Below are positions 45,638 to 54,683 of a stretch of 64,000 nucleotides of DNA, in pieces. The notes under the pieces are model-generated. The model was not told the DNA's origin, ran no database searches, and worked only from the letters and a program-made list of their open reading frames with translations. Position numbers and translations under genes: made by a program. The DNA is from Curvibacter sp. (GTDB taxonomy: Bacteria; Pseudomonadota; Gammaproteobacteria; Burkholderiales; Burkholderiaceae_C): assembly GCA_020248905.1 (NCBI GenBank), contig JADCGR010000054.1:1-64000 (forward strand). Reading direction: 5' to 3'. Position 1 is the first letter of the stretch. Each line of letters opens with the position of its first letter.

Positions 45638-46489
45638 TCAAGGGAGTTCAGCGCTGGCCTGCATGGTGAGCCAGCCCTCGTGGTCGCGGCCCCAGAGCGT
45701 GACGGTCTCGCCCTCGCGCTTGCCGCAGACCGTGAAGGGATAGGTGTCAAACGTGGGGCGCACGGCCTTGAAGCTGAAACGCTTGACCGTGGCGTCGGGC
45801 AGGTTCCTGCGCAGCAGGTCCATGAGCAGGGTTGCGATCAGCGGGCCGTGCACGATGAGGCCGGGGTAGCCCTCAACGCCGGTCACGTAGCTGCGGTCGT
45901 AATGAATGCGGTGGCCATTGAAGGTGAGCGCCGAGTAGCGAAACAGCAGCACCGGATCGGGCACGATCTCGCGGCTGAACTGTTCGTCCCTGGGCGCGGG
46001 AATGGGCGCGGGCTGCGGCGCATCGGACGCAGGCGCATCACGATAGACGATGTCGTGCTCCTCCGAAAGCGCGAGCCCCCGCGCGTTGCTGAATTCATGG
46101 CGCACGCAGACGAAAACCAGTACGCCAGTGCGACCCTCCTTGAGCGTCACGTCCTTGATGGTCGAGACACGCGTGGCCGTCTCGCCAACGCGCAAGGGCT
46201 GGACAAAATCGAGCCGCCCGCCCGCCCACATGCGCCGCGTCAACGGCACCGGTGGCAGGAAGCCGCCGCGGCGGGCGTGCCCGTCCTCGCCGATCTCGCT
46301 GTGGCGCGTAAGCGGGGTGAAGTAGATCCAGTGCCACAGCGGTGGCAGCGCACTGCCATCGCGGGGGACGGGGTCGTCGCGGTCCAGGGTGGCCGAGAGG
46401 GCGGCCATGGGTGCGGCGGTGATCAGGTCTTCGCGCTTCTCGCTGCGACCGATCCAATCGCGCAAGGTGATCATTTCAGGATGGTGCAT
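45638..46489 (-). CDS. MaoC/FAS1-like double hot-dog dehydratase (mesaconyl-CoA hydratase type)
   Basis: The protein of about 283 residues has two hot-dog domains. The N-terminal one is FAS1-dehydratase-like (MITLRDWIGRSEKREDLIT, WHWIYFTP). The C-terminal one has the hydratase residues in HYDRSYVTGVEGYPGLIVHG. This is the build of mesaconyl-C4-CoA hydratase and related beta-hydroxyacyl-CoA dehydratases. It would hydrate the enoyl-CoA made by the acyl-CoA dehydrogenase 18 bases downstream. The start could be 46489 or 46474, as relatives begin close to MITLRDW. It is the first gene of the operon. Confidence 0.85.
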   Translation of the reverse strand: MHHPEMITLRDWIGRSEKREDLITAAPMAALSATLDRDDPVPRDGSALPPLWHWIYFTPLTRHSEIGEDGHARRGGFLPPVPLTRRMWAGGRLDFVQPLRVGETATRVSTIKDVTLKEGRTGVLVFVCVRHEFSNARGLALSEEHDIVYRDAPASDAPQPAPIPAPRDEQFSREIVPDPVLLFRYSALTFNGHRIHYDRSYVTGVEGYPGLIVHGPLIATLLMDLLRRNLPDATVKRFSFKAVRPTFDTYPFTVCGKREGETVTLWGRDHEGWLTMQASAELP

Positions 46490-46580
46490 GACCACCATCA
46501 TGCAGCCACGGGGGCCGCCGTGCCATTTACATTTGGTCAACAGTCCGTTAGGCAGGGTTTAACGCCGCCTCGTGAGGGCC

Positions 46581-47840
46581 TCAGAGGCTGCCAAGCATGC
46601 TCTGGCCAGGCTGGTAGGACAGGACCCGGTCACGCCCGCCATGCATGGCGGCACACAGGGCGTTGTCGGCCCGCGCGATCAGACGCTTGGCGTCTTCGCC
46701 CGGCTCCATCCGGGCGACGCCGATGGAGATCGTGACCCCGAACTCGACGCCCGTCTCGTTGCGCAAACGTAGCTGGCGGACCGCCTGATGCACGCGCTCG
46801 TCGACTTTGAGGGCACGTGGCAGGGAGGTGGACGGCAGCAGGGCGAAGAACTCCTCACCCCCCAGCGACCGAAGAGATCGCTGCCGCGCAGGGTCTCCAG
46901 CACTTGTTACGCCAGACAACGCAGCACCTCGCCGCCCGCGGCGTGTCCTTGCAAATCGATCGCGCTTGAAGTGGTCGATTCCATCAACAGGACGCAGAGG
47001 TCGCCGGCGTGACGCTCCCAGACCTTGACCTGGCGACGCAACTCGCCCTCATGTGGCCCCTTCGGAACATGCCGGTCAGGCCGTCGCGGGTGGCCAGTTC
47101 GGCGAGCTTGCGCTTGGTCGACTCCAGGTCCACGGACCTTTGACGCAGGGCCTCGTGCATGCGCAGTTCCTCGCGGACACTCAGGTTGAGCTGGTCCGGC
47201 CGCATGCGCTGGTTCACTGGGGGCCTTGCCCACTCCAGGGTACGGCGATGCGCGCCGCAGCCGCACACCAGCAGCATGGGCGCGTCAGTCGGGAACGCAA
47301 TATCGGCCACCACGCCCAGATCCTCCATGAAAGCCGGGTAATGACAATTGAGCTGGGACAGGGTACCTGCGACGATGACGAGCATGAAGCGAGCGTAGAT
47401 TCGCGGCTCAATCCCCTGCGCGCTCAGAAGGAAGGACGCCAGGGCGATGATGAAGATCAGCCGCGTGATGAAAGGGTTGTCCGCGACTCCCGTACCGAGA
47501 AGCGCGATGGTCGCGACCCACACCCGTGCGGTCGCCACCACACGCAGCTACTCCAGCCATTGACGCACGCGGCCAAGTTGCGCCTGCGGCTTCGCCAGAT
47601 ACAACTGGGCGACACCAACGCGAAAACTGAGGACCACATCGGCCGAGACGGCCCAGGCCCACAAATGCTCCGCAGGCTGAGCCGCCCAGTGGGCCCAGAT
47701 GATCAGCGCCACCGGCAGGAAACCGAGCAGCGCGGACTCGCGGCTGCGTGCAATAGCTCGCGCATGACGCGCGCGCGGACCGGCGCCTCTGGCAGCGAGG
47801 TCAGCTGGACCGAGGCCCCGGGCAAGGTGATGGGCCGCAT
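46581..47840 (-). pseudogene. Diguanylate cyclase pseudogene (GGDEF), many frameshifts
   Basis: The minus strand holds pieces of one membrane-bound diguanylate cyclase spread over all three frames. They are an N-terminal MRPITLPGASV (ATG at 47840), a membrane region with GFLPVALIIWAHW, a TAG at 47550-47548, a second hydrophobic part TRLIFIIALASFLLSAQG, a coiled linker, RDGLTGMF, the pieces VLLME and DLQGHAAGGEVLRCLA, and the active-site loop GGEEFFALLP (about 46862-46846) through to the end. At least four frameshifts and one stop separate them. Adjacent genes are intact, so assembly error is unlikely. When intact it would have made cyclic di-GMP; the GGEEF site itself survives. Confidence 0.8.
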
Positions 47841-47931
47841 GACCTATGACGCGCTCAAAATAGCGCCAAAGAACGATGCAATGTAAACCATCAGCGAGTC
47901 ATTCTGTACGACAAAGTTTAAGATCGGCAGT

Positions 47932-48906
47932 ATGGACAAGCTCAAGCAAATGGAGTCCTTTGTATCGGTGGCCACCCGGGGCAGCCTCACGGCTGCGGCC
48001 CACGCGGAAGGCGTGGCACCGGCCATCATGGGCCGGCGGCTGGACGCCCTGGAGGAGCGCCTGGGCGTCAAACTCTTGGTGCGCACCACGCGGCGCATCA
48101 GCCTCACGCATGAGGGTAGCGCTTTCCTGGAAGACTGTCAGCGCCTTTTGACGGATGTCGCGAACGCGGAGGCGAGTGTCTCAGCGGGCGGCGTCAAGGC
48201 CAGCGGGCATCTGCGCATCACGGCGCCGGCCGGCTTTGGCCGACGCCACGTCGCGCCCCTGGTACCCAGGTTCCGCGAGCTGCATGCCGATGTGACAATC
48301 TCGCTCAACCTGAGCGACCGCGTGGTCGACATCGCGGGTGAGGGTTACGACTGCGCCGTGCGCGTGGGGGACATGCCCGACTCATCCCTGGTCAGCGTGC
48401 GCATGGCGGACAACCGGCGCCTCTGCGTGGCCACGCCCGAGTACCTGCAAAAGCATGGCGCTCCCCAGTCGCCTCAGGATCTGGCGCGCTTTGATTGCCT
48501 GGTGCTCTCCAGCGATGCGTCGCAGACCCGAGGATGGGCGTTCCGCGTGCCACGCCAACCCCAGGGTCGAGGGCCGGAGGCGGGCCAGCCTGGCACGGGC
48601 TGCGCCGAGGGCGAGTCCGAGGTGATCCACTTTCGCCCGGGTGGGCCCATGGACTGCTCCGATGGCCAGGTGCTGCACAACTGGTGCCTGGCGGGCTACG
48701 GCATCGCCTGGCGCAGCACCTGGGAGGTGGAGCAGGACATTGCCGCAGGTCGACTGGTGGCCGTGCTGGAGGACTACGCGGCGCCCCCCAACGGCATCTA
48801 CGCGGTTTTTCCGCAGCGCAAGCACCTGCCGCTGCGTGTGCGTCTGTGGGTGGATTTCCTCAAGCATCACTACGGGCAACCCGGCTTCTGGCACACGCGG
48901 CGCTGA
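47932..48906 (+). CDS. LysR-type transcriptional regulator
   Basis: The 324-residue protein has a LysR winged helix (DKLKQMESFVSVATRGSLTA, MGRRLDALEERLGVKLLVRT) and an effector domain with GHLRITAPAGFGRRHVAPLV near 90. It belongs to the CrgA/DsdC-like subgroup common in Burkholderiales. A Pro/Gly-rich stretch near 205-225 (PRQPQGRGPEAGQPG) is longer than usual. It diverges from the acyl-CoA operon but is separated from it by the dead diguanylate cyclase gene, so a regulatory link to that operon is possible but unproven. Confidence 0.88.
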   Translation: MDKLKQMESFVSVATRGSLTAAAHAEGVAPAIMGRRLDALEERLGVKLLVRTTRRISLTHEGSAFLEDCQRLLTDVANAEASVSAGGVKASGHLRITAPAGFGRRHVAPLVPRFRELHADVTISLNLSDRVVDIAGEGYDCAVRVGDMPDSSLVSVRMADNRRLCVATPEYLQKHGAPQSPQDLARFDCLVLSSDASQTRGWAFRVPRQPQGRGPEAGQPGTGCAEGESEVIHFRPGGPMDCSDGQVLHNWCLAGYGIAWRSTWEVEQDIAAGRLVAVLEDYAAPPNGIYAVFPQRKHLPLRVRLWVDFLKHHYGQPGFWHTRR

Positions 48907-48910
48907 AAGC

Positions 48911-48946
48911 AGCAAGCCCCGAGGACGGGCGCCCGCGGGGCTTGCT
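48911..48946. terminator. Hairpin between convergent LysR and psiF-like genes
   Basis: Arms AGCAAGCCCCG (48911-48921) and CGGGGCTTGCT (48936-48946) form a perfect 11-bp stem around a loop that itself contains the palindrome CGGGCGCCCG. No T-run follows, so termination may be partly factor-dependent. It sits just after the LysR stop. Confidence 0.55.
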
Positions 48947-48980
48947 GCAACGAAGGCGCGCCTGCGCGCACCTGCCGTGT

Positions 48981-49286
48981 TTACTTCTTGGGTGCGGCGG
49001 CGCTGTCGGCCATGCACTTCTTCACGTGCGCAGCCTTGGCCGCGCCATGAAGGTTCTTGTCGGCGGCGGACTTCTCGCACGCGGGGCTGGGAGCGGCCTC
49101 GGCGGGCTTTGCCTTGAGGCACTCGCCCATGAAAGCCTTGCGCTCCTCGCCCTTTTTCTCGCCCGCCTGCTTGTTGCACGCTGCCATCTTGTTCTGCTGG
49201 GCCGTGGGCTCCTTTTTGTCGTCCGCATAGGCGGTGCCAAGAGCCAGGGCAAGGGCCATGGCCAGCAGGGGAATCAGCTTTTTCAT
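48981..49286 (-). CDS. PsiF-repeat periplasmic protein
   Basis: The 101-residue precursor has a clear signal peptide (MKKLIPLLAMALALALGTAYA) and two PsiF-type repeats, each with Cys pairs: MAACNKQAGEKK...FMGECLK and ACEKSAADKN...KKCMAD. E. coli PsiF is induced by phosphate starvation; its role is unknown. GGAGA nine bases upstream supports the ATG at 49286. It is transcribed away from argS, with about 145 bases between them. Confidence 0.85.
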   Translation of the reverse strand: MKKLIPLLAMALALALGTAYADDKKEPTAQQNKMAACNKQAGEKKGEERKAFMGECLKAKPAEAAPSPACEKSAADKNLHGAAKAAHVKKCMADSAAAPKK

Positions 49287-49430
49287 GAGGTCTCCTTTGG
49301 GGGTTGAGGGATGAATTCCGTGTCGGACTCCAGCATACAACGAGAGCAGCGTCCATCCGGCTGACAAAGCGTTACCCCGGGGGGTACGTGCATAGGGCTC
49401 GCTGCAGACCCGGTCGGTAGAATCGTGGCC

Positions 49431-51128
49431 ATGTTGTCTGTCAAGAATGAACTGCTGCAGACCCTCGCCATCGTGCTGGAGCAGCTCGTGCCCGGCGCGG
49501 GCGCGCGGGCGACCTTTGAGAACCCCAAGATGGCGGAGCATGGCGACCTGGCCACCACGGCCGCCATGCAGCTGGCCAGGTCACTGAAACAGACCCCGCG
49601 CCAGGTCGCCGAGAGCCTGCGCAGCGCGCTGCTGGCCACGCCGGCCTTCTCGACCTGGGTGGAGGCCGTGGAGATCGCGGGGCCCGGCTTCCTCAACATC
49701 CGGCTCAAGCCTGCGGCCAAGCAGCAAGTGGTGCGCGAGGTGCTGTCGCGCGGCGCCGCCTACGGTCACCAGACCGCCCGCGGCCAGCGCATGATGGTGG
49801 AGTTTGTCTCGGCTAATCCCACGGGCCCGCTGCACGTCGGGCATGGCCGCCAGGCCGCGCTGGGCGACGCGATCTGCAATCTCTACGCCACCCAAGGCTG
49901 GGAGGTCTATCGCGAGTTCTACTACAACGATGCGGGCGCGCAGATCAACACCCTAGCCAACAGCGTACAGCTGCGCGCGCGGGGCTTGAAGCCGGGCGAT
50001 GCCGGGTGGCCGAGCGGCGAGAACGCAGCGGCCTACAACGGCGACTACATCGCGGACATCGCGTCCGATTTCATGGCACGCAAGTCGGTGCAATCCGACG
50101 ACCGCGAATACACGGCCAGTGGCGACGTGAACGACCTCGATGGCATGCGCCTGTTTGCCGTGGCCTACCTGCGCCACGAGCAGGACCTGGACCTGCAGGC
50201 CTTCGCGGTGAGGTTTGACAACTATTACCTCGAGTCCAGCCTCTACACCAGCGGCAAGGTCGATGCGGCCGTGCAGAAGCTGCGCGACGCTGGCAAGACC
50301 TACGAGCACGAGGGCGCACTCTGGCTCAAGTCCACCGACTACGGCGATGACAAGGACCGCGTCATGCGCAAGGGCGACGGCAGCTACACCTATTTCGTGC
50401 CGGATGTGGCGTACCACATCACCAAATTCGAGCGCGGCTTCGAGAAGGTCGTGAACATCCAGGGCACGGATCACCACGGCACGATTGCGCGTGTACGCGC
50501 CGGCCTGCAGGCCGTCGGCCTGGGCATCCCCCGGGGCTTTCCCGACTATGTGCTGCACACCATGGTGCGGGTGGTGCGCGCAGGCCAGGAGGTGAAAATC
50601 TCCAAGCGTGCCGGCACCTACGTGACCCTGCGCGACCTGATCGAGTGGACCAGCAAGGACGCGGTGCGCTTCTTCCTTCTGAGCCGCAAGCCCGATACCG
50701 AATACACCTTCGACGTCGACCTGGCCGTGCAGAAGAACAACGACAACCCGGTCTACTACGTGCAGTACGCGCACGCGCGCATCTGTTCGGTGATCAACAC
50801 CTGGCGCGAGAAGGAAGGCGGACACCGCAGCGCACTCAAGGAAGTCGATCTCTCGGTACTCGACAGCCCGGCGGCGCAGAGCCTCATGCTGCAGCTGGCC
50901 CGATACCCGGAGATGCTCACGGCCGCGGCGCAGGACTTCGCGCCGCACGACGTGACCTTCTACCTGCGCAACCTCGCGGCCAGCTACCACAGCTACTATG
51001 ATGCCGAGCGTATTCTTGTTGAAGACGAGAAGCTCAAGCTGGCCCGGTTGGCCCTGGTGGCCGCCACCGCGCAGGTGCTGCACAATGGCCTGGCGGTGCT
51101 GGGCGTGAGCGCACCGCAAAAGATGTGA
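49431..51128 (+). CDS. argS: Arginyl-tRNA synthetase
   Basis: This 565-residue class I synthetase has an N-terminal Add-1 domain for the tRNA D-loop (about 1-110), the HIGH-type motif [14 protein letters not shown], a KISKRAG sequence in the KMSKS position (unlike many ArgRS, which lack a clear one), and the C-terminal DALR anticodon domain (about 445-565). The start at 49431 was preferred over a GTG two codons earlier. The neighbouring SPOR and dsbA genes follow in the same direction, as in related genomes. Confidence 0.97.
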   Translation: MLSVKNELLQTLAIVLEQLVPGAGARATFENPKMAEHGDLATTAAMQLARSLKQTPRQVAESLRSALLATPAFSTWVEAVEIAGPGFLNIRLKPAAKQQVVREVLSRGAAYGHQTARGQRMMVEFVSANPTGPLHVGHGRQAALGDAICNLYATQGWEVYREFYYNDAGAQINTLANSVQLRARGLKPGDAGWPSGENAAAYNGDYIADIASDFMARKSVQSDDREYTASGDVNDLDGMRLFAVAYLRHEQDLDLQAFAVRFDNYYLESSLYTSGKVDAAVQKLRDAGKTYEHEGALWLKSTDYGDDKDRVMRKGDGSYTYFVPDVAYHITKFERGFEKVVNIQGTDHHGTIARVRAGLQAVGLGIPRGFPDYVLHTMVRVVRAGQEVKISKRAGTYVTLRDLIEWTSKDAVRFFLLSRKPDTEYTFDVDLAVQKNNDNPVYYVQYAHARICSVINTWREKEGGHRSALKEVDLSVLDSPAAQSLMLQLARYPEMLTAAAQDFAPHDVTFYLRNLAASYHSYYDAERILVEDEKLKLARLALVAATAQVLHNGLAVLGVSAPQKM

Positions 51129-51173
51129 GCGGCGCGCAGCGCGCCGGCCAACAAGGACGAAGCAGAGCACCCC

Positions 51174-51752
51174 ATGAAACAGCAACGCGGCGGCACCCTC
51201 CTGGGCCTGATCATTGGCATCGTCATCGGTCTGGCCATGGCGCTGGTGGTGGCCCTCTATGTGACCAAGACTCCCGTGCCCTTCCTCAACAAGGGCCAGA
51301 ACCGCACGCCCGAGCAGGACGCAGCGGAAGAGAGGCGCAACAAGGACTGGGACCCGAATGCGCCCCTCAAGGGCAAGGCGCCCACCGCCGCCGCGTCCAA
51401 GCCCGCTACCCCCGCGCCGGCCATGAAGCCGCCTGCCAAGGCCGAGGGCAAGGACAGCAAGCCGCCGGCCGATCCGCTGGGCGACCTGGCCAAGGCCAAG
51501 GCCGGCACGGCCGATCCCTTTGCGTATTTCATCCAGGTTGGCGCCTTCCGCACCGCCGAGGACGCCGAAACCCAACGCGCCAAGCTCACACTGACCGGCG
51601 TTGAGGCCAAGGTCACCGAGCGCGAGCAGGCTGGCCGCATGATCTACCGCGTACGCGTGGGCCCTTACGACAAGAAGGAAGACGCGGAGAAGGTCAAGGG
51701 CCAGATCGAGGCCGCCGGCCACGAGACCGCCCTCGTACGCGTGCAGCGCTGA
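51174..51752 (+). CDS. SPOR-domain (FtsN-like) membrane protein
   Basis: The 192-residue protein has a short cytoplasmic start, one transmembrane helix (about 9-30, GLIIGIVIGLAMALVVALYV), an Ala/Pro/Lys-rich periplasmic linker (about 55-110) and a C-terminal SPOR domain (about 115-190) with YFIQVGAFRTAEDAE and YRVRVGPYDKKEDAE. SPOR domains bind denuded septal peptidoglycan, so a role in division is likely. It lies 45 bases after argS and before dsbA. Confidence 0.9.
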   Translation: MKQQRGGTLLGLIIGIVIGLAMALVVALYVTKTPVPFLNKGQNRTPEQDAAEERRNKDWDPNAPLKGKAPTAAASKPATPAPAMKPPAKAEGKDSKPPADPLGDLAKAKAGTADPFAYFIQVGAFRTAEDAETQRAKLTLTGVEAKVTEREQAGRMIYRVRVGPYDKKEDAEKVKGQIEAAGHETALVRVQR

Positions 51753-51807
51753 ACTTTTCCCCTCGGCGCGTGTCAGACGGGCGCTGATTGAACTGGAGTG
51801 GATGCAG

Positions 51808-52449
51808 ATGATGAAACGTCGTGATTTCTCCCTTGCCTGTGGCGCTGTCCTTGCGGGCGCCACCTTGCCCGCCGCAGCGCAGATGCGCTTTGATGCTGGC
51901 AAGGATTACCTGCCCCTGGACAAACCCGCCCCCGTCGAAGCGCCTGCGGGCAAGATCGAGGTGGTCGAGTTCTTCTGGTACAACTGCCCGCACTGCAACG
52001 CCTTTGAGCCTGTGCTGGAAAGCTGGATCAAGCGCCAGCCCCGCGATGTCGCGGTGCGCCGTGTGCCGGTGGCCTTCAACAGCGCCTTCCAGCCGCAGCA
52101 GCAGCTGTATTACACGCTTGAAGCCATGGGACTGGTGGAAAAGCTCCATGGCAAGGTATTCCAGGCCATCCACGTCGAGCGCAAGCGCTTGGAGAAGGCC
52201 GATGTGATCGCCGACTGGATCGCGACCCAGGGGGTGGACAAGGTCAAGTTCGTGGAACAGTTCGCCTCGTTCAGCGTGGCGTCCAAGGTGGCGCGCGCCA
52301 GCCAGCTGACGGCCGCCTACCGCGTGGAAGGCGTACCCGCCATGGGCGTGGCCGGCCGCTTCTACACCGACGGCTCGCTCAGCCGGAATATGGAGCGCTC
52401 GCTGCAGGTGGTGGACTATCTGGTGGGTGAAGTGCGCAAGGGACGTTGA
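51808..52449 (+). CDS. dsbA: Periplasmic thiol:disulfide oxidoreductase
   Basis: The 213-residue precursor has a signal peptide with twin arginines (MKRRDFSLACGAVLAGATLP) and a thioredoxin fold with the active site CPHC in FFWYNCPHCNAFEP. The cis-Pro loop EGVPAMGVAGRF follows an inserted helical domain. DsbA introduces disulfides into exported proteins and is re-oxidised by DsbB. GGAG at 51795-51798 fits the ATG at 51808 best; starts at 51802 and 51811 are possible. An intrinsic terminator follows the stop. Confidence 0.93.
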   Translation: MMKRRDFSLACGAVLAGATLPAAAQMRFDAGKDYLPLDKPAPVEAPAGKIEVVEFFWYNCPHCNAFEPVLESWIKRQPRDVAVRRVPVAFNSAFQPQQQLYYTLEAMGLVEKLHGKVFQAIHVERKRLEKADVIADWIATQGVDKVKFVEQFASFSVASKVARASQLTAAYRVEGVPAMGVAGRFYTDGSLSRNMERSLQVVDYLVGEVRKGR

Positions 52450-52473
52450 CTGCTTCATCTTGCTGCGCAAGGG

Positions 52474-52502
52474 GCCCGCTTTCGAGCGGGCTTTCTTTTT
52501 TT
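52474..52502 (+). terminator. Intrinsic terminator after dsbA
   Basis: The stem GCCCGCT-TTCG-AGCGGGC with a UUCG-type tetraloop is followed directly by a run of ten T with one C. It lies 25 bases after the dsbA stop and should end the argS-SPOR-dsbA transcript. Confidence 0.92.
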
Positions 52503-52522
52503 CGATCTTTTTTCCAAACGTT

Positions 52523-52585
52523 GCCCGCCGGGGCGAGACCCGGCGGGCGTGGTGCTTTTCTTTGCTTCGCGAAAGCAAAGCACCC
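52523..52585. repeat. Intergenic hairpin pair, possible dispersed repeat
   Basis: Between the dsbA terminator and the kup 3' end lies a perfect 10-bp hairpin (GCCCGCCGGG-GCGAGA-CCCGGCGGGC, 52523-52548). An imperfect one follows, built on CTTTGCTT and AAGCAAAG around TTCGCGAA (about 52559-52580). Segments with the 'ttctttgcttc' motif recur between genes in Burkholderiales, to my knowledge. The remaining sequence up to 52675 shows no gene. Confidence 0.45.
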
Positions 52586-52675
52586 AAAAGAAGGGCGAGC
52601 CTGGTGTCGGTGAGCCCGGCTACGCCAGGGCGAGGCCCGGCTTGCCACGCATGCGCAAGAGCACGCAGAAGCAAA

Positions 52676-54544
52676 TCAAATCTCGATCTTCGACCCCAAC
52701 TCCACCACCGCGTTGTTCGGCAGGTTCAGAAACTCCGCCGCCGCACTCGCGTTGTGATGCATCTGCGCAAACAGCTTCTCGCGCCACGCGGACATGCCGC
52801 GACCAATCGTGGGGATGACGATGTCGCGCGACAGAAAGTAGCTGGTGGTCATCGCGTCGAGTGTGCAGCCGAGGTTGCGGACCTGCTCAAGTGCCGCCGG
52901 AAGATCGGGGTCGTTCTTGAAGCCGTAGTGCACCATCACCTGCCAGCAGTCATGCCCCAGGGGCTGAATCTCGATGCGCTTGTCCAACCCGATCCACGGC
53001 ACCTCATGGTGACGCACCGTCACGAAGAGGTTGTTGTGATGCAGCACCTTGTTGTGCTTGAGGTTGTGAAGCAGGGCGTTGGGCACACTGCCGGGCTCGG
53101 CGGTGAGGAATACGGCCGTACCCTCGACCCGAACGGGCGGGCTGATAAAGACCGCATCGAGAAAACTGGGCAGGTCCAGCGCGTCCTGCTGCATCGCGGC
53201 GTTAAGCTGCGAGCGGCCCTGCTTCCAGGTCGTCATGAGGATGAAGATGAAACCCCCGATGACCAGTGGGAACCAGCCGCCGTCGTGGAGCTTGAGCAGG
53301 TTCGAGGTGAAGAAGGCCAGATCGACCACGAAGAAGAAGCCGGTCGATACGAGGCACAGCCACAGCGGGTACTTCCAGCCGTAGCGGATCACGAAGAAGG
53401 TCAGCACCGTGGTGATCAGCATGTCCAGGGTCACCGCAATACCGTAGGCTGCGGCAAGGTTGCTGGAGGAGCGGAAGAAGAGCACCGCCAGCACGATGGC
53501 CACGAACAGCCCCCAGTTGACGAAGGGCATGTAGATCTGGCCGGTTTCCTTCACGCTGGTGTGCTGCACCTGCAGGCGCGGCAGGTAGCCGAGCTGGATG
53601 ACCTGCTTGGTCACGCTGAAGGCGCCGGTGATAAGGGCCTGCGATGCGATCACCGTGGCCATGGTCGCCAGCACCACCAGGGGCAGCAGCGCCCAGTCAG
53701 GCGCCATCAGATAGAAGGGGTTCTTCACCGACGCGGGCTGGGCCAGCAGCAGCGCGCCCTGGCCGAAGTAGTTGAGCGTAAGCGCCGGCATGACCACCGA
53801 GAACCAGGCCAGTCGAACCGGCTTCTTGCCGAAGTGGCCGAGGTCCGCGTACAGGGCTTCGGCCCCGGTGACACAAAGCACCACGGCGCCCAGGATGATG
53901 AAGGTGGTCCCCGGGTGCTGTACGATGAAGCCGACCGCGTAATGCGGGCTTAGCGCCCACAGGATGGCCGGGTTATCTGCGATCTGGGCCACGCCGAGCA
54001 CACCGATGCTCACGAACCAAAGCAGCGTGATGGGACCGAAGAACTTGCCGATGCCTGCGGTACCGCGCTTTTGCACGGCGAACAGCGCGAACAGGATGAT
54101 CAGCGTCAGCGGGATCACGGCCTTCTTGAAGGCTGGCGAGACGATCTCCAGGCCCTCCACGGCCGACAGAACCGAGATCGCGGGCGTGATGACACCGTCG
54201 CCGTAGAAAAGACAGGTACCGAAGATGCCCACCAGCAGCAGCACACCACGCAGCTGGGGCCTGTCTTTCACCGACTGCGAGGCCAGGGCCAGCATGGCGA
54301 CCAGCCCGCCCTCGCCATGGTTGTCAGCCCGCAGGATCAGCGTCACGTACTTCAGCGAGACGATGACGGTGAGCGTCCAGAAGAAGATGGAAAGGATGCC
54401 GTAGACATTGACCGGCGTGAACTCCACGTGGCCCGAGCCGAAGACTTCCTTGAGGGCGTAGAGGACGCTGGTACCGATGTCGCCATAGACGACGCCGATA
54501 GCGCCGATCACCAAGGCGGCAAGCGAGGATCTGGATGCGCTCAA
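52676..54544 (-). CDS. kup: KUP-family potassium:proton symporter
   Basis: The 622-residue protein opens with the KUP signature [20 protein letters not shown], has about 12 transmembrane helices (1-440) and a cytoplasmic C-terminal domain of about 180 residues. The sequence [17 protein letters not shown] and the [19 protein letters not shown] segment are family hallmarks. It brings in K+ with H+ at low affinity. The length equals that of E. coli Kup (622). It is transcribed from the spacer before gshA, and no operon partner is evident. Confidence 0.96.
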   Translation of the reverse strand: MSASRSSLAALVIGAIGVVYGDIGTSVLYALKEVFGSGHVEFTPVNVYGILSIFFWTLTVIVSLKYVTLILRADNHGEGGLVAMLALASQSVKDRPQLRGVLLLVGIFGTCLFYGDGVITPAISVLSAVEGLEIVSPAFKKAVIPLTLIILFALFAVQKRGTAGIGKFFGPITLLWFVSIGVLGVAQIADNPAILWALSPHYAVGFIVQHPGTTFIILGAVVLCVTGAEALYADLGHFGKKPVRLAWFSVVMPALTLNYFGQGALLLAQPASVKNPFYLMAPDWALLPLVVLATMATVIASQALITGAFSVTKQVIQLGYLPRLQVQHTSVKETGQIYMPFVNWGLFVAIVLAVLFFRSSSNLAAAYGIAVTLDMLITTVLTFFVIRYGWKYPLWLCLVSTGFFFVVDLAFFTSNLLKLHDGGWFPLVIGGFIFILMTTWKQGRSQLNAAMQQDALDLPSFLDAVFISPPVRVEGTAVFLTAEPGSVPNALLHNLKHNKVLHHNNLFVTVRHHEVPWIGLDKRIEIQPLGHDCWQVMVHYGFKNDPDLPAALEQVRNLGCTLDAMTTSYFLSRDIVIPTIGRGMSAWREKLFAQMHHNASAAAEFLNLPNNAVVELGSKIEI

Positions 54545-54683
54545 GTGTGCTCCCCGCTTTCAGCGGCGGGGTTCCGGCAGATGCGAAGCCAATATTTTGC
54601 GCCCGGCCGTGATGCCTACAAGCCTTTGGAGCGCCGGAAACGCTGAAGCGAGGTCAAATGTTGCGCCGCAGCAACCAGCCCGC

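Noticed and set aside
49953-51902. 649-codon open frame on the minus strand
   Set aside because: Antisense to argS and the SPOR gene, both clearly real. No domain recognised.
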